From Endotrypanum monterogeii (lineage: Eukaryota > Euglenozoa > Kinetoplastea > Trypanosomatida > Trypanosomatidae), in assembly GCA_000333855.2 (NCBI GenBank), contig CM007314.1, positions 771,838 to 835,837 of the forward strand: a stretch of 64,000 nucleotides of DNA, read 5' to 3'. The notes below the pieces were generated by a model, which saw nothing but the letters and a program-made list of their open reading frames with translations, was not told where the DNA came from and did no database searches. A program made the position numbers and the translations under genes. Positions 1 to 11,324 of the stretch are shown here, piece after piece (the first letter of the stretch is position 1; each line of letters starts with the position of its first letter).

Positions 1-1209
1 GTGGCCTCCGATGTGCACGGCGAGAAGGTCAACTTCGCAATTCGCTTCGATCCACGCATTTCCACTCTGCACCAGCTCCTGAGTGCAGCGTCGAGAGGCT
101 TCGACGCCCTTGCAGAGTTTTCGCATCAGAGATTTCCTGAGCCTTTTTCTGTGGCGTACATTCTTAGCGATGTAGAGTGTCAGTGGCATGTGCTACATGA
201 TCGTGCACAGCTCTCACCGTGTTGTCAAGTCTACGTCTTCCGTGATCAGCGCAGTGAGGTTGTTGCAACAATTCCAGAACCTTTAGAGCTGTCAGGGCTA
301 CTCGCACTGCGCACAGGGAAGCAAGACTGTGTCTCCTCGAAATACAGAACGCCCTCGCCGGAGCCACCGCGAGTTGAAGCTTTTGCTCCGTTATCGCCAA
401 CACGCCTCTTCCCTACCCGCTGGTCGCTGCCCCAAAGCGGTCGATCTTCGCTGATGACACGGCATCGCCCGACTGCGCCTTCGTCCCCGCGTGCGGATGC
501 TGATCGACTGCTATACGCTAAAGTCACAACGCGAAAGGACAAAACCATCAGCACTGAAAGATTTACAGAGCGTGGTGCGGAGCTGGAATTCGCTAATGAG
601 GTGATCTCGAGGCATTTTTCTCGATCGCACCGCTTTCGTCTGCCAATCTTATCCCCTGAAGCGGAAACGCAGCCGTTCCTTGAGGACGCTGCACCCAGCG
701 TGGCGAACATGTCCCTCCGCTCATCAGTCTTCTCTGCCCTACAACCGCAAGTCGCGTATGTGACGCTGAGAGAATCTCGTCGGAGTGACTCATCCACACC
801 GATTTCTTCCACAGTTTTGCGCGCGGGAGCTCCGGTGGCTCCGCAAAGATGGTATGATCCTTTGCAACGCGATTTTCCCATCACATCAGCCTCAGCACGT
901 AAACCAGCTACGTTGTTACATCACTCACACTCCGCGCTGGCGCACAGTGGACACGGGTCGATTCCTTACGACTTCAAGTCTGCTCAATCGAAATTATTGC
1001 TGCCCACCCACAATACTGATGCAGATATACGTAAGCACCCAAAACCATGCAATTCATCTGGAGGAAGCATTATTCGCGAAGAGCGGGAGCGCCTAGCGTC
1101 GCAACTGCAGTTGGGTCTAGATGCCCTGCGCACGCGCTTACAAGAAGAGGTTTCACAGTTCAAACTAGATATGGAACGTCCCTCGACACTGCAACACACA
1201 TCGGGATAG
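1..1209 (+). CDS. Hypothetical protein, 5' end cut by the window
   Basis: The frame is open from base 1, so the true start lies upstream; 402 codons are visible before the TAG at 1207-1209. The first 75 residues are compact and mixed hydrophobic/polar, suggesting a small folded domain. Residues about 110-340 are rich in Ser, Arg, Pro and Thr and look disordered. Residues about 355-392 are strongly charged with a heptad-like pattern (REERERLASQLQLGLDALR), consistent with a C-terminal coiled coil. I do not recognise the family. It heads the plus-strand cluster as seen here. A structural or cytoskeletal role would be a guess; the reading frame itself is well supported by its length and by lack of a comparable competing frame. 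Confidence 0.75.
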   Translation: MASDVHGEKVNFAIRFDPRISTLHQLLSAASRGFDALAEFSHQRFPEPFSVAYILSDVECQWHVLHDRAQLSPCCQVYVFRDQRSEVVATIPEPLELSGLLALRTGKQDCVSSKYRTPSPEPPRVEAFAPLSPTRLFPTRWSLPQSGRSSLMTRHRPTAPSSPRADADRLLYAKVTTRKDKTISTERFTERGAELEFANEVISRHFSRSHRFRLPILSPEAETQPFLEDAAPSVANMSLRSSVFSALQPQVAYVTLRESRRSDSSTPISSTVLRAGAPVAPQRWYDPLQRDFPITSASARKPATLLHHSHSALAHSGHGSIPYDFKSAQSKLLLPTHNTDADIRKHPKPCNSSGGSIIREERERLASQLQLGLDALRTRLQEEVSQFKLDMERPSTLQHTSG

Positions 1210-2157
1210 CTTTATAGAGTGCCCACGGAGAAGCCAGCATTTTTTTTGACCTCACTGTTTGTATATTTGTTGTCGTTAAAGACAAGCGCTTATTGCATAG
1301 CACGTCTTTTTTCACCTCTAAGCAAAAAAAAAAGAGTTTTTTTTTGTTTGTTTGTTAGTTTGTTGCTGTGCTCTTCTATTGCATGGTTGGCCCTCTTCTC
1401 TTCCTCTTCTCCCTTGGATTTCGCAGAAGACAGCGAAATAATAATAATAAAAAAGAATTCAAGAGGAATCCGAGTCTTTTCTTTTTTATTTTTTCGGAGG
1501 GGTGGGGCGTGGCGATAGTGATGGCGGTGAAGGTGGTGATCATGGTGTCTGCTTTGTTTGATGCTCAGCGTTTTCAAGTCTTTGTTTTTCTTCCAACCAT
1601 GATGCCATTTTCTCACTTGTGCTCTAGTAGAGGCCCTGAGGTTTCCACATTATGTCACCAGCGCTTGTGGTTGGTGCCAGTATCTCTCACCGCCTCTTGT
1701 GCATGTATTGGGTATATATATGTGCGTGTGCGCGTGCGTTCTGGCTAGTCAGCTATGGGTGTGACGCTCTGTCGGGATGCTCTAATGCATGTACTCTCAC
1801 TTACTCTCGATTCATTTCCCTATTTTTTTTTTTTTCACATATGTTTCCATGCGTTTTTTTTTTTTTCGGGGGGTGGTGGGGGACGATGTACACCGGCAGA
1901 CTCGGCAGTGTCATTGTGCTTTGTCGCAGGTGTCAGTACTGATTCACGACTACATACAAGCTCTCTTTTCCCTCCCTCTCCTCCCTAAACTACGACTCTT
2001 TCGGGAGACTGTCAGCATCCGGCACCAACAACCAACAAGAACGTTTTTTTTTTTCATTGTAAAAATTGATCGACGGATTCTCCAGGTATATATATATATA
2101 TATATTATTATTATTATTAGTTTCTCCTCTTCTCGTGTTTGCCTTTGGTCGCTCGCG
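1210..2157 (+). other. Intergenic spacer with pyrimidine tracts and (TA)n
   Basis: No gene is seen. The spacer holds A and T runs near 1324-1350, (AAT)n near 1438-1453, T runs at 1823-1835, 1854-1866 and 2044-2054, and a (TA)n/(TTA)n tract at about 2087-2119. AG dinucleotides at 2084-2085 and 2119-2120 follow the last T run and are plausible spliced-leader acceptor sites for the next gene. Confidence 0.6.
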
Positions 2158-3117
2158 ATGGCGGACAGCTTGCGAGCTTCATGCAAACAAATTTTGCAGC
2201 GCCTCCAGCAGAAGGATTTGTTGGAGTTTTCCTGTATCTTGTGCAGCCGTCTGTTTCGCGGGCAGGACACACTGATGGACCATCTCATCACTGAACACGA
2301 TGTTCACTGCTTTCATTTTGATAACGTAATCGATCTTCATGGACTGCTGCAGCACCTCTCTGCAGTGCTCCACGGCGGCTCGGGTTCCGCCAAGCAATGG
2401 TCATGCCCGGTGTGCGGTGAAGACATCGAGTCAGAAAAAGTGGAGGTGCTCCTAGACCATGTGCGCTCGACGGGGCACAACTATTGGAACCCGCGAACGA
2501 TTCCTAGCATGGCGTCTTGGTGTGTTGCTCCCATTTCTGGACCCGCCGGGTCGGCGCCGTCCTCTTCCGGGAACCTGGGGGCCGCACAGAACCACGCGAA
2601 GGATGATGACTTTGATTGCGAATGGAGCCTGGAGGAGGAGGTGGAGGAGGAGGTGGATGAGGAGGAGGACTGGGGATTGGAGTGCGTCTGTCTTTACTGC
2701 GACTACAGTGGAGAGGATATCCTCCAACACATGCATGTGAACCACAGCTTTGATTTCCGCCTGCGTGTGCAGCAGCGCACCGACTGTCGTGATGAATACG
2801 ATCTGATCCGAATGGCGAACATGGTCCGCCGTGCCATTTGCAGCCGCCGCTGTCCCTACGGAGAGGAGTGCTCCGTCGAGGGTGATCAGACGATTCTCGA
2901 GGCTCATTTTCTGGCGCACCAGGAGCACCGCCTACCGAAGCACCTCTCGACGGGTCAAATTGACTTGATCCCGGTTTTACCTGGCGACGCGTTCATCTCC
3001 ATGCTTGTAACCAGCGGTGCGGGGTTTCTCCAGACCGAGGAAGCAGACCCGGAATTCCCGATGGTGCCTACCGTGCAGGAGCTTGCCCTAGCAGCGTCTC
3101 GTTCGTCTCACAAGTAG
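2158..3117 (+). CDS. C2H2 zinc-finger protein, ZNF277-like
   Basis: A 319-residue protein starts at the ATG at 2158. The same frame is open further upstream, but that stretch encodes only poly-Phe and Ile/Tyr repeats from the spacer, so the internal ATG is preferred. Two classic zinc fingers are visible: C26-x2-C29...H42-x4-H47 and C83-x2-C86...H101-x5-H107. An acidic stretch (Glu/Asp-rich, about residues 155-178) follows. A third finger (CLYC...HMHVNHSFDF) matches the signature finger of the ZNF277 family. A further Cys/His set lies near residues 225-255 (CPYGEEC...H...H). In animals ZNF277 binds ribosomal protein uS5 and has been linked to chromatin; its role in kinetoplastids is unknown. 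The family call rests on finger spacing and the HxHVNHSFDF motif. Function is inferred only loosely. Confidence 0.82.
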   Translation: MADSLRASCKQILQRLQQKDLLEFSCILCSRLFRGQDTLMDHLITEHDVHCFHFDNVIDLHGLLQHLSAVLHGGSGSAKQWSCPVCGEDIESEKVEVLLDHVRSTGHNYWNPRTIPSMASWCVAPISGPAGSAPSSSGNLGAAQNHAKDDDFDCEWSLEEEVEEEVDEEEDWGLECVCLYCDYSGEDILQHMHVNHSFDFRLRVQQRTDCRDEYDLIRMANMVRRAICSRRCPYGEECSVEGDQTILEAHFLAHQEHRLPKHLSTGQIDLIPVLPGDAFISMLVTSGAGFLQTEEADPEFPMVPTVQELALAASRSSHK

Positions 3118-4880
3118 CGAGAGCTGGCGTGGAATGGGGAGGTGGGGAAGGGTGGGTATCCATGTTATACCTTCTTTGGCAATGCTGTGTAGATGCACGC
3201 GTTTGGATGCGTTTAGTCCCCCTTCCTCCCCTGTCTCCTGAAGGGCTGTAGAGAGGAGGGGTGCTGTGGTGCTCTTTTTCGTGGGGATCGCTGTGACTGC
3301 GCTCGCCTCAAGTATGTGTGCATGGCCCTGTTCGTCTTTCCTGTCGTTGAAGTAGCGCGCACTGATTTGCATTTAAAAACAATAATAGACCCGGCGGGGG
3401 GAGGGGGAGGGGATGGAGAAGGAATGGCGCAGCAGCACACGTTTATGCGTGGAGGTGTTGAACATCTTGATTTTTTTTCCCTTTTCTGTATGTGCTCTTG
3501 TTGCGCTTGGTCGCTCCTGCGTCTTGTTGTGTGACTCATTCCCCCTCCCTGTTTATCGTGGACTTATTTCGTCGAGTAAGTAAAAATGATGAAATTCTTA
3601 AAAAAAAAAATCGTATTATGAATGACTTAAACAAAATGTGCGAGGCAAAGCAGAGGAGGTGCGGGTGTGTGCGTGCTAGTGATGGCAGCTGAAAGCAAAG
3701 ATGCCATCACCTCGGTTACATTTACACTCCTTCACATTCTCAGTCTTCACAAGTATCCTGCGATGCATGCGAGTATGCCGGTGAAGCAGGTAGGGTGCGT
3801 CTATTACGGAGGATCGAAGGGCTTCCCCCCTCCCCCCTCCCCCCATATCCCTTCCCTGTCCTCCCGAAAGTCTTCAGGGAGCTACCTGGAGGCAACGGGC
3901 CAGGGAGAGTACACGGGACCGTTCAGAGAGAGAGAGAGAATGCACAAACGCACTTGCCTCATTTTTTTCTTGTTCTCTTGTCTGTGTTGCAACTTTCCCG
4001 TGTTGGGTTTTACGGTGTCTGTCTCTCTTTGAAACTCTGCTCTATTCAGTCGATGAATGTGCTTGATGGATAACAGATTGTCTGACTACGAAGAAGGCGC
4101 CTTCCGCGGACCGGTCGACCTCACTCCCTCCTCCTCCTCCAAATTTTTGTTTTTCTGTCTGCCCGCCCACCTGTCTGCCTGCTTCTTGCGCGAGTTTTGA
4201 TGACCAGCGCCGACGCGCAGCGCGCTTCCACTGCGTTTATAGTTTTTTTTTTTTTCTTTCACCGACTCAGTGTGGACCGTCCATTATGTCACGTGACTTC
4301 ATCGCTGCATCTGATCGACCCCTCCAGGCCACTTCTCCTCTTTTCCTCTTTTCTGTTTCTCGGCTGCTGTCGCTGTTCTTGGAAGAGCGGGCTTTGTTGA
4401 TGTTGCCGGGCGCGTTGCTCCTGCACGTTGCCTTGACCCTATTCCATCTTAGGCTGCATCACCGTTCCTGACTCCTTTTGAATTGACATCTGTGAGGGGC
4501 GAAACCACACCCTACACTCGCACACACACACACACACATATATATGTATATATATATATACATATATATATACATATATACATATACATATAGACACCGA
4601 TAAGACACCAGCAGTCCCTGCAGCTGCCTCCCTTCCCCCTTTCCTAGCGCTCTTTTCCCATCTACCTCCTCATAATTCAATCGTTGGCATACATTGGCGC
4701 CGCTATCCCCATCCTTATCATCTCCCGGCGCACCCTGTGTGACGTGTGCATATTTGCGGGGAATACACTGACGCTGTCGCTTTTACGAGCAGTAGTCTCA
4801 GTGACTGTAGCTCCCTGCTCTACGGGGCATCCTGACAGCTACGTCAACGCTTTCCCTTTCTCCCCCCTACCCGGCAAAGG
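3118..4880 (+). other. Long intergenic spacer, C-rich tracts and microsatellite
   Basis: No convincing gene. Notable contents are an A run at 3600-3610, a very C-rich stretch at about 3825-3865, a GA repeat near 3926-3940, a composite (CA)n/(TA)n microsatellite at 4520-4592, and polypyrimidine tracts at about 4624-4671 and 4850-4871. The last two precede APC1 and would suit trans-splicing. Confidence 0.6.
4520..4592. repeat. Composite (CA)n-(TA)n microsatellite
   Basis: A perfect (CA)n block runs directly into interrupted (TA)n with TG and CA interruptions. The same CA-then-TA order recurs at 14509, 31540 and 34272. Confidence 0.9.
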
Positions 4881-7800
4881 ATGATGTCACGGAGTCCGTA
4901 CACAATTGATGTTGGCCCGTGCCAGACCGACGGACGGCGGGATGTCTCACTGCACTGTCATCGAAGGCCGTGCTTTAGCACGACGCATCGCGGAATCACG
5001 CGCGTGTGCCTTGCTAAGTGGCCGGCGCGCTCGGGCGTCAAGCACACATCGGAGACAAACGACATTGATGAGACGGAGGCGCTGCGGACACACAGAGCTG
5101 AGCAGGTGTACCAGGCCCTGCTTGAGTACGGCACTCCGCAGGGTCAAAGGCGGTCAGCGCCGTCAATGTTCTCCGTGCACGACGCAGGTGGCACCGACTA
5201 CAGCGGGAGGGCCTCTTTGGAGGAGTACCTTTGTGTTTTTCATCGTGAGGAACTCGCCGATCAGCACGGTCGCTACACGTTTGTACAGCCGCACACAATT
5301 TGCACCGCGTACCGCATCGCTGACTCCACCTCGCTGGAGCTCGTTCTTCACAACGTAACGCCTACAGATATTTCTGCCGCTGCAACTGGCATTTTTGTTC
5401 GTGGGAGTCGTCAGTCGAACAAGTCACTTGCACCGAGTACTCCGATAGAATACCGAAACATTCAATACAAACCGGCGTCGAATCTTTGGTGGATGGGGGC
5501 ACCCTTATCGCTGAAGCCGGTGTATGTTGCTGTGACCCTGGGTCCGCAGTGGACCTCCAACAGCGCGGCTACTGTTGACTGTGAAGAAACCATATCAGGG
5601 CCTCATGCGGGTAGCATGGCTAAGGCAAGCCCTCACGCAAATCAGAACGGTCCGGGAGAGGCGGTGTCGTGTTTTGTGTCTTCTCCCATTTCCGTAAGCG
5701 GTGGTGATGCCGCACCACAAGGGTACACCAGGGACAATGCCGGCAGCACGCGTTACACGCACCTTGATGGCCGCACTGCCCAGGGTGAGTTCGAGCTCAT
5801 GCACTCACCTCCTTCGAGTCCCAACTTAAGCACGCCAAGCCCGAGCGCCATGTCCCTTATGGAGGGGCAGGGAGCACTCGCGACTGCTGCCGCGCCTTCA
5901 TCGGCGGCGCCTACCACGTTGCATCAGCACATGAGCAATCCGCATGCTCGGTACATTCCTGTGGATGCGACGGTGCTGGTGCAGCTTGAGCTTTTCGAGT
6001 CACCCACAAGCACCACTCCAAGCACAAGCTTGCTCACAGTGGTCCGCACGGGTAACGACGAGCTGGGCCTCGCAACGACGACACCACAGTATCCTTTGGA
6101 TTGTATGCTGTGGCAGTGGTGGCCGCACCGCGTGCGGCTTCCGCGTTTGACGTCGAGTAACGCGGCCTTGTCGGCGGTGTCGTCGCCGCATGCGTCTCTT
6201 GAGCGATACGCTGTGTTTTTGTACGACTCTCATCAGGGCAGCGTGTTTGTCCTGCGAACGCCGCACGTCCGCAGCGGTGCCCGCCTTTTCGATCTACTCT
6301 TTTCCTTTTCGATTGGCGGGCTGCCCTTTGTTATGCCGTGCTTGCGAGCCCCGCATCCGGCACCCATCGCCGTCTGCAACTACCCCCGCCCCAACTGTAT
6401 CTCCGTCTATGATATTGTGGCTCTTCTAGATGCCCCGGCGGCTACTACGGTTGCAATGCAATTCAATCTGGAGACGTATGAGGCGCATCACCCAGCTTTT
6501 TTTGAACAGATATGCCCATTACCCGAAGCTTATGACAGTTCAGTGCGCGGAGAAAGTGATGTTTTGTCGACTAACGGCAGCTTTCCCAGTGTTGCTATGC
6601 CAGTACCTCCACGGACCTTTGAGGGTGCACCGACCGCCAAGGCACGCTTTTTCACCGCATCATCTTGGAGGGCAGATGCCATGAACGGTGTGCCTCACCC
6701 TATCCGCAGCATCCTGTATCACTACCGCAATACTCTTGTCCTGGAGTACACCTGGCCCGGCGGCGCTGTCCAACCGACAACCACGGAAGGGGTCGACATT
6801 TCTGCGGGAGGCTCAGTCCCGCCTGGATGCGAGCACGAGTGCGGTGGGGAGGGCGGCCAGAATGGAGGGAGTCTCTATCGGCGCCGCCGGCGTTGTGAGA
6901 GCACTGTTTCCTTCTCCGTTGAATTCCCAGCGATCACGCTCGACAAAGATCCCTTGCTTGTGTTTGTGCTGGAGGCACTGGGCGCCGCTGTGGGCCCTCG
7001 TGCTGTAGCGGCTCTCGAATATGCACTCCTCACTGAGCTATGGCACCGCAAGTGCAGTGTAACTGGGACCGTGGATGCCTTCGATCTGTGTGCAGTGCTC
7101 CTACAAGGAATTTTTAAGAATGGCTCTGGCTGCCCCGACTCGGAACTCACTTCAGCTAGTGTGCAAGCGCAACTACAGGCAGCAGACATCGACGTCGCGG
7201 ATGCCGCTCCACCTTTTTTTGTGGATCCGTCGACAGTGACAGCTCAACAGGTTCGCCGAGCTCTGGCGAAGCGCCAAGCAGCTCACGTATTTTCACCTCG
7301 CAGCGAGGGGCAGTGGACGGAAACCACTGCTTCAGAGCGACAAGGGGCGATGGGGAAATGCACATGGACTGTTCAAGAGCGTGCCTCGGGTCTGGTGGCG
7401 CTTCATTTGCTGTTTGAGGCGTGTCGTGCACAGGAGAATTTCTGGTCACTGCTGCCGCGCTTGGCGACTGTAAACCGCGATCTGAGCAATGCCTTGCGGT
7501 GGCCTTCGTATGTAGAGTACTACAACGTTGTTATGCCCAGATTCTGCGCGGCCCCCTTGCCCTCTCCCATGGGATGCCCAACACCGCAGTTTGGAGAGAT
7601 TCTCCCGGAGAGTTTTCTCAGGCAGCGTTTTGATTCGCTTGATCGACTGGGCAGCACACCAGTGTCGCGATCCACCTCTGATTTGTCCATGGCGGCCGCA
7701 TTGGCAGAGTTTGCCCGCGGTGACGCCCCATCGCTCTTCTCAACTTTTTCCTTCACAGCTGCGCGCTGTACAGTCCCAGCAGGCATTGCGGGGCCCTATG

Positions 7801-10800
7801 GCACATGGCCCTTGCTAAATACATTGCCGGAGACACATCCCATCTCAGTGGCCAATCACCTGGTGGTTTTCTACGGAGATATCTACAATTCCTCATCGGG
7901 ATCTCCGCATCAGACTCTGGGGGCTGGCGCGGACAACTCGAGCGGCAACGCTGTCACTGCTCCACAGAGTGATGCAGTGTGGTGGCAGCGTATATGTGAA
8001 TTGGTTTTGAGGCGGCGCATACCCCCCCGTGTTGTTCCTCAGATGATCAACTCCACTACGGCGTACCCACTCCTGGAGGCGATGACGAAGGGACGCGAGT
8101 GCGCTGAATCGACGTGGCCGTCAGCACTCCTCGAACTGGTGGGTCGCCTGGACCGGTGTCCGCCCACCTCGCGCACCGCGCAGATCTTAAGTGCTGGACA
8201 ACATGTCTTGGAAACGGCCGAGGCAAACGCCATAGCGCGTCAATTTCGCGTAACCCTCTCTGACGACGATGGCGTCTCGGTGCGACCAGATTTTCGAAAG
8301 ACGTGGGGAGACTCCCGGCTGGACATGGTTCAGAATCTATTCAACACGGTCGCCCCTATCTCCCTGTCAGGGTTTGAGGACCGACCGGAGGAGCTCGCTG
8401 GCGCGCTCGAGCTACTTTCTAGCCGCGCACAAGCAATGCCTCTTGGTCGCGGCATGCTCACAATGTGTACACAGAGCTTCAAGGTCCAGGATAGTATCCC
8501 CATCGCCCCTCTGAATCTCAGGGGGCTTACCAACGATGGGATCAGCGTTGCCAGCAAGGTGACGGAAGACCTCATGTGGCCGTTATTTCACAATGGGTGC
8601 GCAGCAGGGCTCCGTTTTCTGCCACTGCCACCCGCTTTTTCTACCGCTTCAGGCGAGGCACCACTGATGACACTCGACAACCTTGGAGATCTGAAAGCAA
8701 AGGAGGCCGCTACGCCTTCAGGAGGGAATGTTTCGCAGAGTATCACGAAACAGTGGGTCATGTACCAGACAAAAAATATCGGTAACCCCGCTTCGCGAGC
8801 TGGGCTTTTGTTGGCCACGGGTATCCTTGGCCACCTGACAGTGTTGCAGCGCACGGACATTTTTTATCTCCTCATTTCGAGACAAGAGCAGTATGTTTGG
8901 CGAGAGGCAACAACAATGGCGGTGATGCTGGGACTGAGCTGCAGTTTCTGCGGCACAGGAAACGAAGCGGTGTTTCGTTGTCTCTCAGTTCATGTGCAGT
9001 CGCTAAACCCCAGCGCTGAAGATATTGAAGTGTCTCTAGACGTGCAGACGGCGGCACTTGTGTCCATGGGCTTGCTGTGCCAACAGGTGCCCTCGAATAC
9101 TTTCCTTGTGGAGGTTCTCCTCACCGAACTATCACGCATGCCAACAGACGAGCACTGCACAAAGCGCGAGGGATATGCACTCGGCGCTGGCTTTGGCCTT
9201 GGTCAACTGCTGCTTGGCTCGGGTCAGTCCCAGGGAGTCCAGCGGATAGAGGATCGTCTGTTAGCCATCATGACAGGATCGCTACGCAGCACTGCTGTAT
9301 CAACGCGCGACGGTGTTGAGCATTTCGAAGAAACCATGGGCCGTGGGGAGGCGGGACACTTCCTCGCCCGCGCCTTGTTGACACAGGGAAAACGAGAAGC
9401 GACTTTCAACGCGTGTGCTAGTGTTTACGAGGGTGAGTACTACAACATATTTGTCTCAGGTCCAGCCGCTACCATGGCACTCGGGATGATGTACCTGAAG
9501 ACCGACAACGAGTTCATCGCGTCAAAGATTACGCCGCCGGATCGGCGCGCCGCGATGCAGAAGCTTACTCCCCTCATGTGCCACCTGCGGAGCATGATGG
9601 CCTCACTGGTTGGCTGGAGCGCAATCGAACCAACGCGAGACTGGCTCTACAGTCGTTTACCTTCTTCTTTGCTGGAGCGCACACAGGCCTCACTTCCAGC
9701 ACTCGCCACACAGCAGGTTAATTACTTGCTGATGAACATCGCTCACTGTATCGCGGGACACGTGATGGCCATCGGGTTACGGTTCGCGGGTACGATGAAC
9801 AGCGCTGCACGTGATCTCATCTTCGTAGAGTTGAAGGGCTTCGTTGCTGGCTACATCGGCTCCACAAAGACCGTGATCCCTGCCGTACAGCGGGCTACCG
9901 GGGCGTATGAGACCTGCTTATTGACCTGTGCCAATGCACTAAGTATTGTCATGGCGGGGACAGGAGACTTGAGGGTGCTGGCGTTGCTACTGCAGCTGCA
10001 TCGGCGCACGAACGTGCCGTACGGTTCACACATGGCCATTTCGATGAGCATGGGTTTGCTTTTTTTGGGTAGTGGTCGGCTAACACTCTGCAACGACATC
10101 ACCTCTGTGGCGGCGCTGCTCATGGCGTTTTATCCGGTGTGGCCCACGGATGCGGAGGATAACAGATCTCATTTGCAAGCACTACGCCATCTCTATGGGT
10201 TAGCTGTTGTGCCCCGGATCATGGAAGCAGTGGATGCGGTCAGCCATCAGCCCGTGTCGGTGCCGGTGCGCATCATTTTGCGTAAGGGAGGCAATGTCGA
10301 GGGAGGTACACAGAGCGGTTTTCATATTTCAAACTCGAGTGTTGCTCTCCACGAGACCGCTGAGCACCTCGATGATGCCGATCACGTCCTTCACAGTGTG
10401 ACGCCGTGCCTGTATCCACCGGTCGACATGATTGAGCGGGTGGAGGTTCGCAGCCCCAAGCACTACCCACTAGTATTTTACCCCTTCAGCCGGGAGCTGA
10501 CGCAGTCGGCGGGTATGTTGTTTCGCGTCATGGCCAAGGAAAGCTCTTCCACGCTAGGGCATGGTCGGAGTGGTGTGCATGCGCTGGGTAGCCGGAGCTC
10601 TATTGAAGCAACCCTTCTCAGCTGGCTGCATCGGCTGTTTCGTCAGGATTCTTGCACACTCACGGAAGGGCTGGCTATTATTGACAACCTCAAGCTGGTG
10701 TTGCAGGTCCAACGCCTGCTTCTCTCGCGCACAGCAGGAGGAGGTGCAATGCTGCTCTCCGGTGACTTCGGTGAGGCAATGATGGAAGCCATGGAAAGGC

Positions 10801-11324
10801 GCTATTCTTTCATGTTCCTTCACGGTAGTCTGTCAGACGTGCAAGGTGACACGAGGGCCGTCCGTCATCCACTTTATCAGTTGATTTTCGAGGGCAAGTC
10901 GCGCGCTGAGGTTATCGAGTCTATTGCTCACCAACCTCATGGCACCGTGGCGTTTCCATGTGATTTCACTGCTCTGGCTTCCTGTGGCGCCTCTCCAGAC
11001 AGCTTGGGAGGCGGCATTGCAGCAGAGCGCATGCTGTCTGCCGAGCATGACACGCAAGCTGCTATCAATATTGGTGCGTTAACGCGTTGGGTGATAGAGG
11101 CGTTGCACTACTATGGTATAGGTCCGCGAGAGATCGAGCTGCTCCGAGAACATTTCAAATCTTTTTCGACTGCGGCTCCTGGTGCCGGTGGTGGTGATCC
11201 GTGGCGGGGCAGCCGCGGGTTGTCAGCCTCGGTGAAGAGACTCACAACGCTTCTGCGGTTACAGGCGGCAACTCTCCTGCCTCTCACCACGCTTGAAAGG
11301 ATATGGGATTGCTGTTGCGAATGA
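4881..11324 (+). CDS. APC1: Anaphase-promoting complex subunit 1 (APC1)
   Basis: This 2147-residue protein is the largest scaffold subunit of the APC/C, the ubiquitin ligase that drives mitotic exit by targeting cyclins and securin. Its N-terminal half looks like a divergent beta-propeller with Ser/Thr/Pro-rich insertions (about residues 250-360). The diagnostic part is the C-terminal half. Proteasome/cyclosome (PC) repeats appear at about residue 1305 (AGLLLATGILGHL), 1390 (AALVSMGLLCQ), 1431 (ALGAGFGLGQLLLGSG) and 1717 (MAISMSMGLLFLGSGRLTL). The last closely follows the block conserved in APC1 of other eukaryotes. ATGs occur at 4881 and 4884; either could be used, and a pyrimidine tract ending in AG lies just upstream. 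The frame is intact throughout, with no stop or shift. APC1 is known from trypanosomes. Confidence is high from the PC repeats and overall size. Confidence 0.9.
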   Translation: MMSRSPYTIDVGPCQTDGRRDVSLHCHRRPCFSTTHRGITRVCLAKWPARSGVKHTSETNDIDETEALRTHRAEQVYQALLEYGTPQGQRRSAPSMFSVHDAGGTDYSGRASLEEYLCVFHREELADQHGRYTFVQPHTICTAYRIADSTSLELVLHNVTPTDISAAATGIFVRGSRQSNKSLAPSTPIEYRNIQYKPASNLWWMGAPLSLKPVYVAVTLGPQWTSNSAATVDCEETISGPHAGSMAKASPHANQNGPGEAVSCFVSSPISVSGGDAAPQGYTRDNAGSTRYTHLDGRTAQGEFELMHSPPSSPNLSTPSPSAMSLMEGQGALATAAAPSSAAPTTLHQHMSNPHARYIPVDATVLVQLELFESPTSTTPSTSLLTVVRTGNDELGLATTTPQYPLDCMLWQWWPHRVRLPRLTSSNAALSAVSSPHASLERYAVFLYDSHQGSVFVLRTPHVRSGARLFDLLFSFSIGGLPFVMPCLRAPHPAPIAVCNYPRPNCISVYDIVALLDAPAATTVAMQFNLETYEAHHPAFFEQICPLPEAYDSSVRGESDVLSTNGSFPSVAMPVPPRTFEGAPTAKARFFTASSWRADAMNGVPHPIRSILYHYRNTLVLEYTWPGGAVQPTTTEGVDISAGGSVPPGCEHECGGEGGQNGGSLYRRRRRCESTVSFSVEFPAITLDKDPLLVFVLEALGAAVGPRAVAALEYALLTELWHRKCSVTGTVDAFDLCAVLLQGIFKNGSGCPDSELTSASVQAQLQAADIDVADAAPPFFVDPSTVTAQQVRRALAKRQAAHVFSPRSEGQWTETTASERQGAMGKCTWTVQERASGLVALHLLFEACRAQENFWSLLPRLATVNRDLSNALRWPSYVEYYNVVMPRFCAAPLPSPMGCPTPQFGEILPESFLRQRFDSLDRLGSTPVSRSTSDLSMAAALAEFARGDAPSLFSTFSFTAARCTVPAGIAGPYGTWPLLNTLPETHPISVANHLVVFYGDIYNSSSGSPHQTLGAGADNSSGNAVTAPQSDAVWWQRICELVLRRRIPPRVVPQMINSTTAYPLLEAMTKGRECAESTWPSALLELVGRLDRCPPTSRTAQILSAGQHVLETAEANAIARQFRVTLSDDDGVSVRPDFRKTWGDSRLDMVQNLFNTVAPISLSGFEDRPEELAGALELLSSRAQAMPLGRGMLTMCTQSFKVQDSIPIAPLNLRGLTNDGISVASKVTEDLMWPLFHNGCAAGLRFLPLPPAFSTASGEAPLMTLDNLGDLKAKEAATPSGGNVSQSITKQWVMYQTKNIGNPASRAGLLLATGILGHLTVLQRTDIFYLLISRQEQYVWREATTMAVMLGLSCSFCGTGNEAVFRCLSVHVQSLNPSAEDIEVSLDVQTAALVSMGLLCQQVPSNTFLVEVLLTELSRMPTDEHCTKREGYALGAGFGLGQLLLGSGQSQGVQRIEDRLLAIMTGSLRSTAVSTRDGVEHFEETMGRGEAGHFLARALLTQGKREATFNACASVYEGEYYNIFVSGPAATMALGMMYLKTDNEFIASKITPPDRRAAMQKLTPLMCHLRSMMASLVGWSAIEPTRDWLYSRLPSSLLERTQASLPALATQQVNYLLMNIAHCIAGHVMAIGLRFAGTMNSAARDLIFVELKGFVAGYIGSTKTVIPAVQRATGAYETCLLTCANALSIVMAGTGDLRVLALLLQLHRRTNVPYGSHMAISMSMGLLFLGSGRLTLCNDITSVAALLMAFYPVWPTDAEDNRSHLQALRHLYGLAVVPRIMEAVDAVSHQPVSVPVRIILRKGGNVEGGTQSGFHISNSSVALHETAEHLDDADHVLHSVTPCLYPPVDMIERVEVRSPKHYPLVFYPFSRELTQSAGMLFRVMAKESSSTLGHGRSGVHALGSRSSIEATLLSWLHRLFRQDSCTLTEGLAIIDNLKLVLQVQRLLLSRTAGGGAMLLSGDFGEAMMEAMERRYSFMFLHGSLSDVQGDTRAVRHPLYQLIFEGKSRAEVIESIAHQPHGTVAFPCDFTALASCGASPDSLGGGIAAERMLSAEHDTQAAINIGALTRWVIEALHYYGIGPREIELLREHFKSFSTAAPGAGGGDPWRGSRGLSASVKRLTTLLRLQAATLLPLTTLERIWDCCCE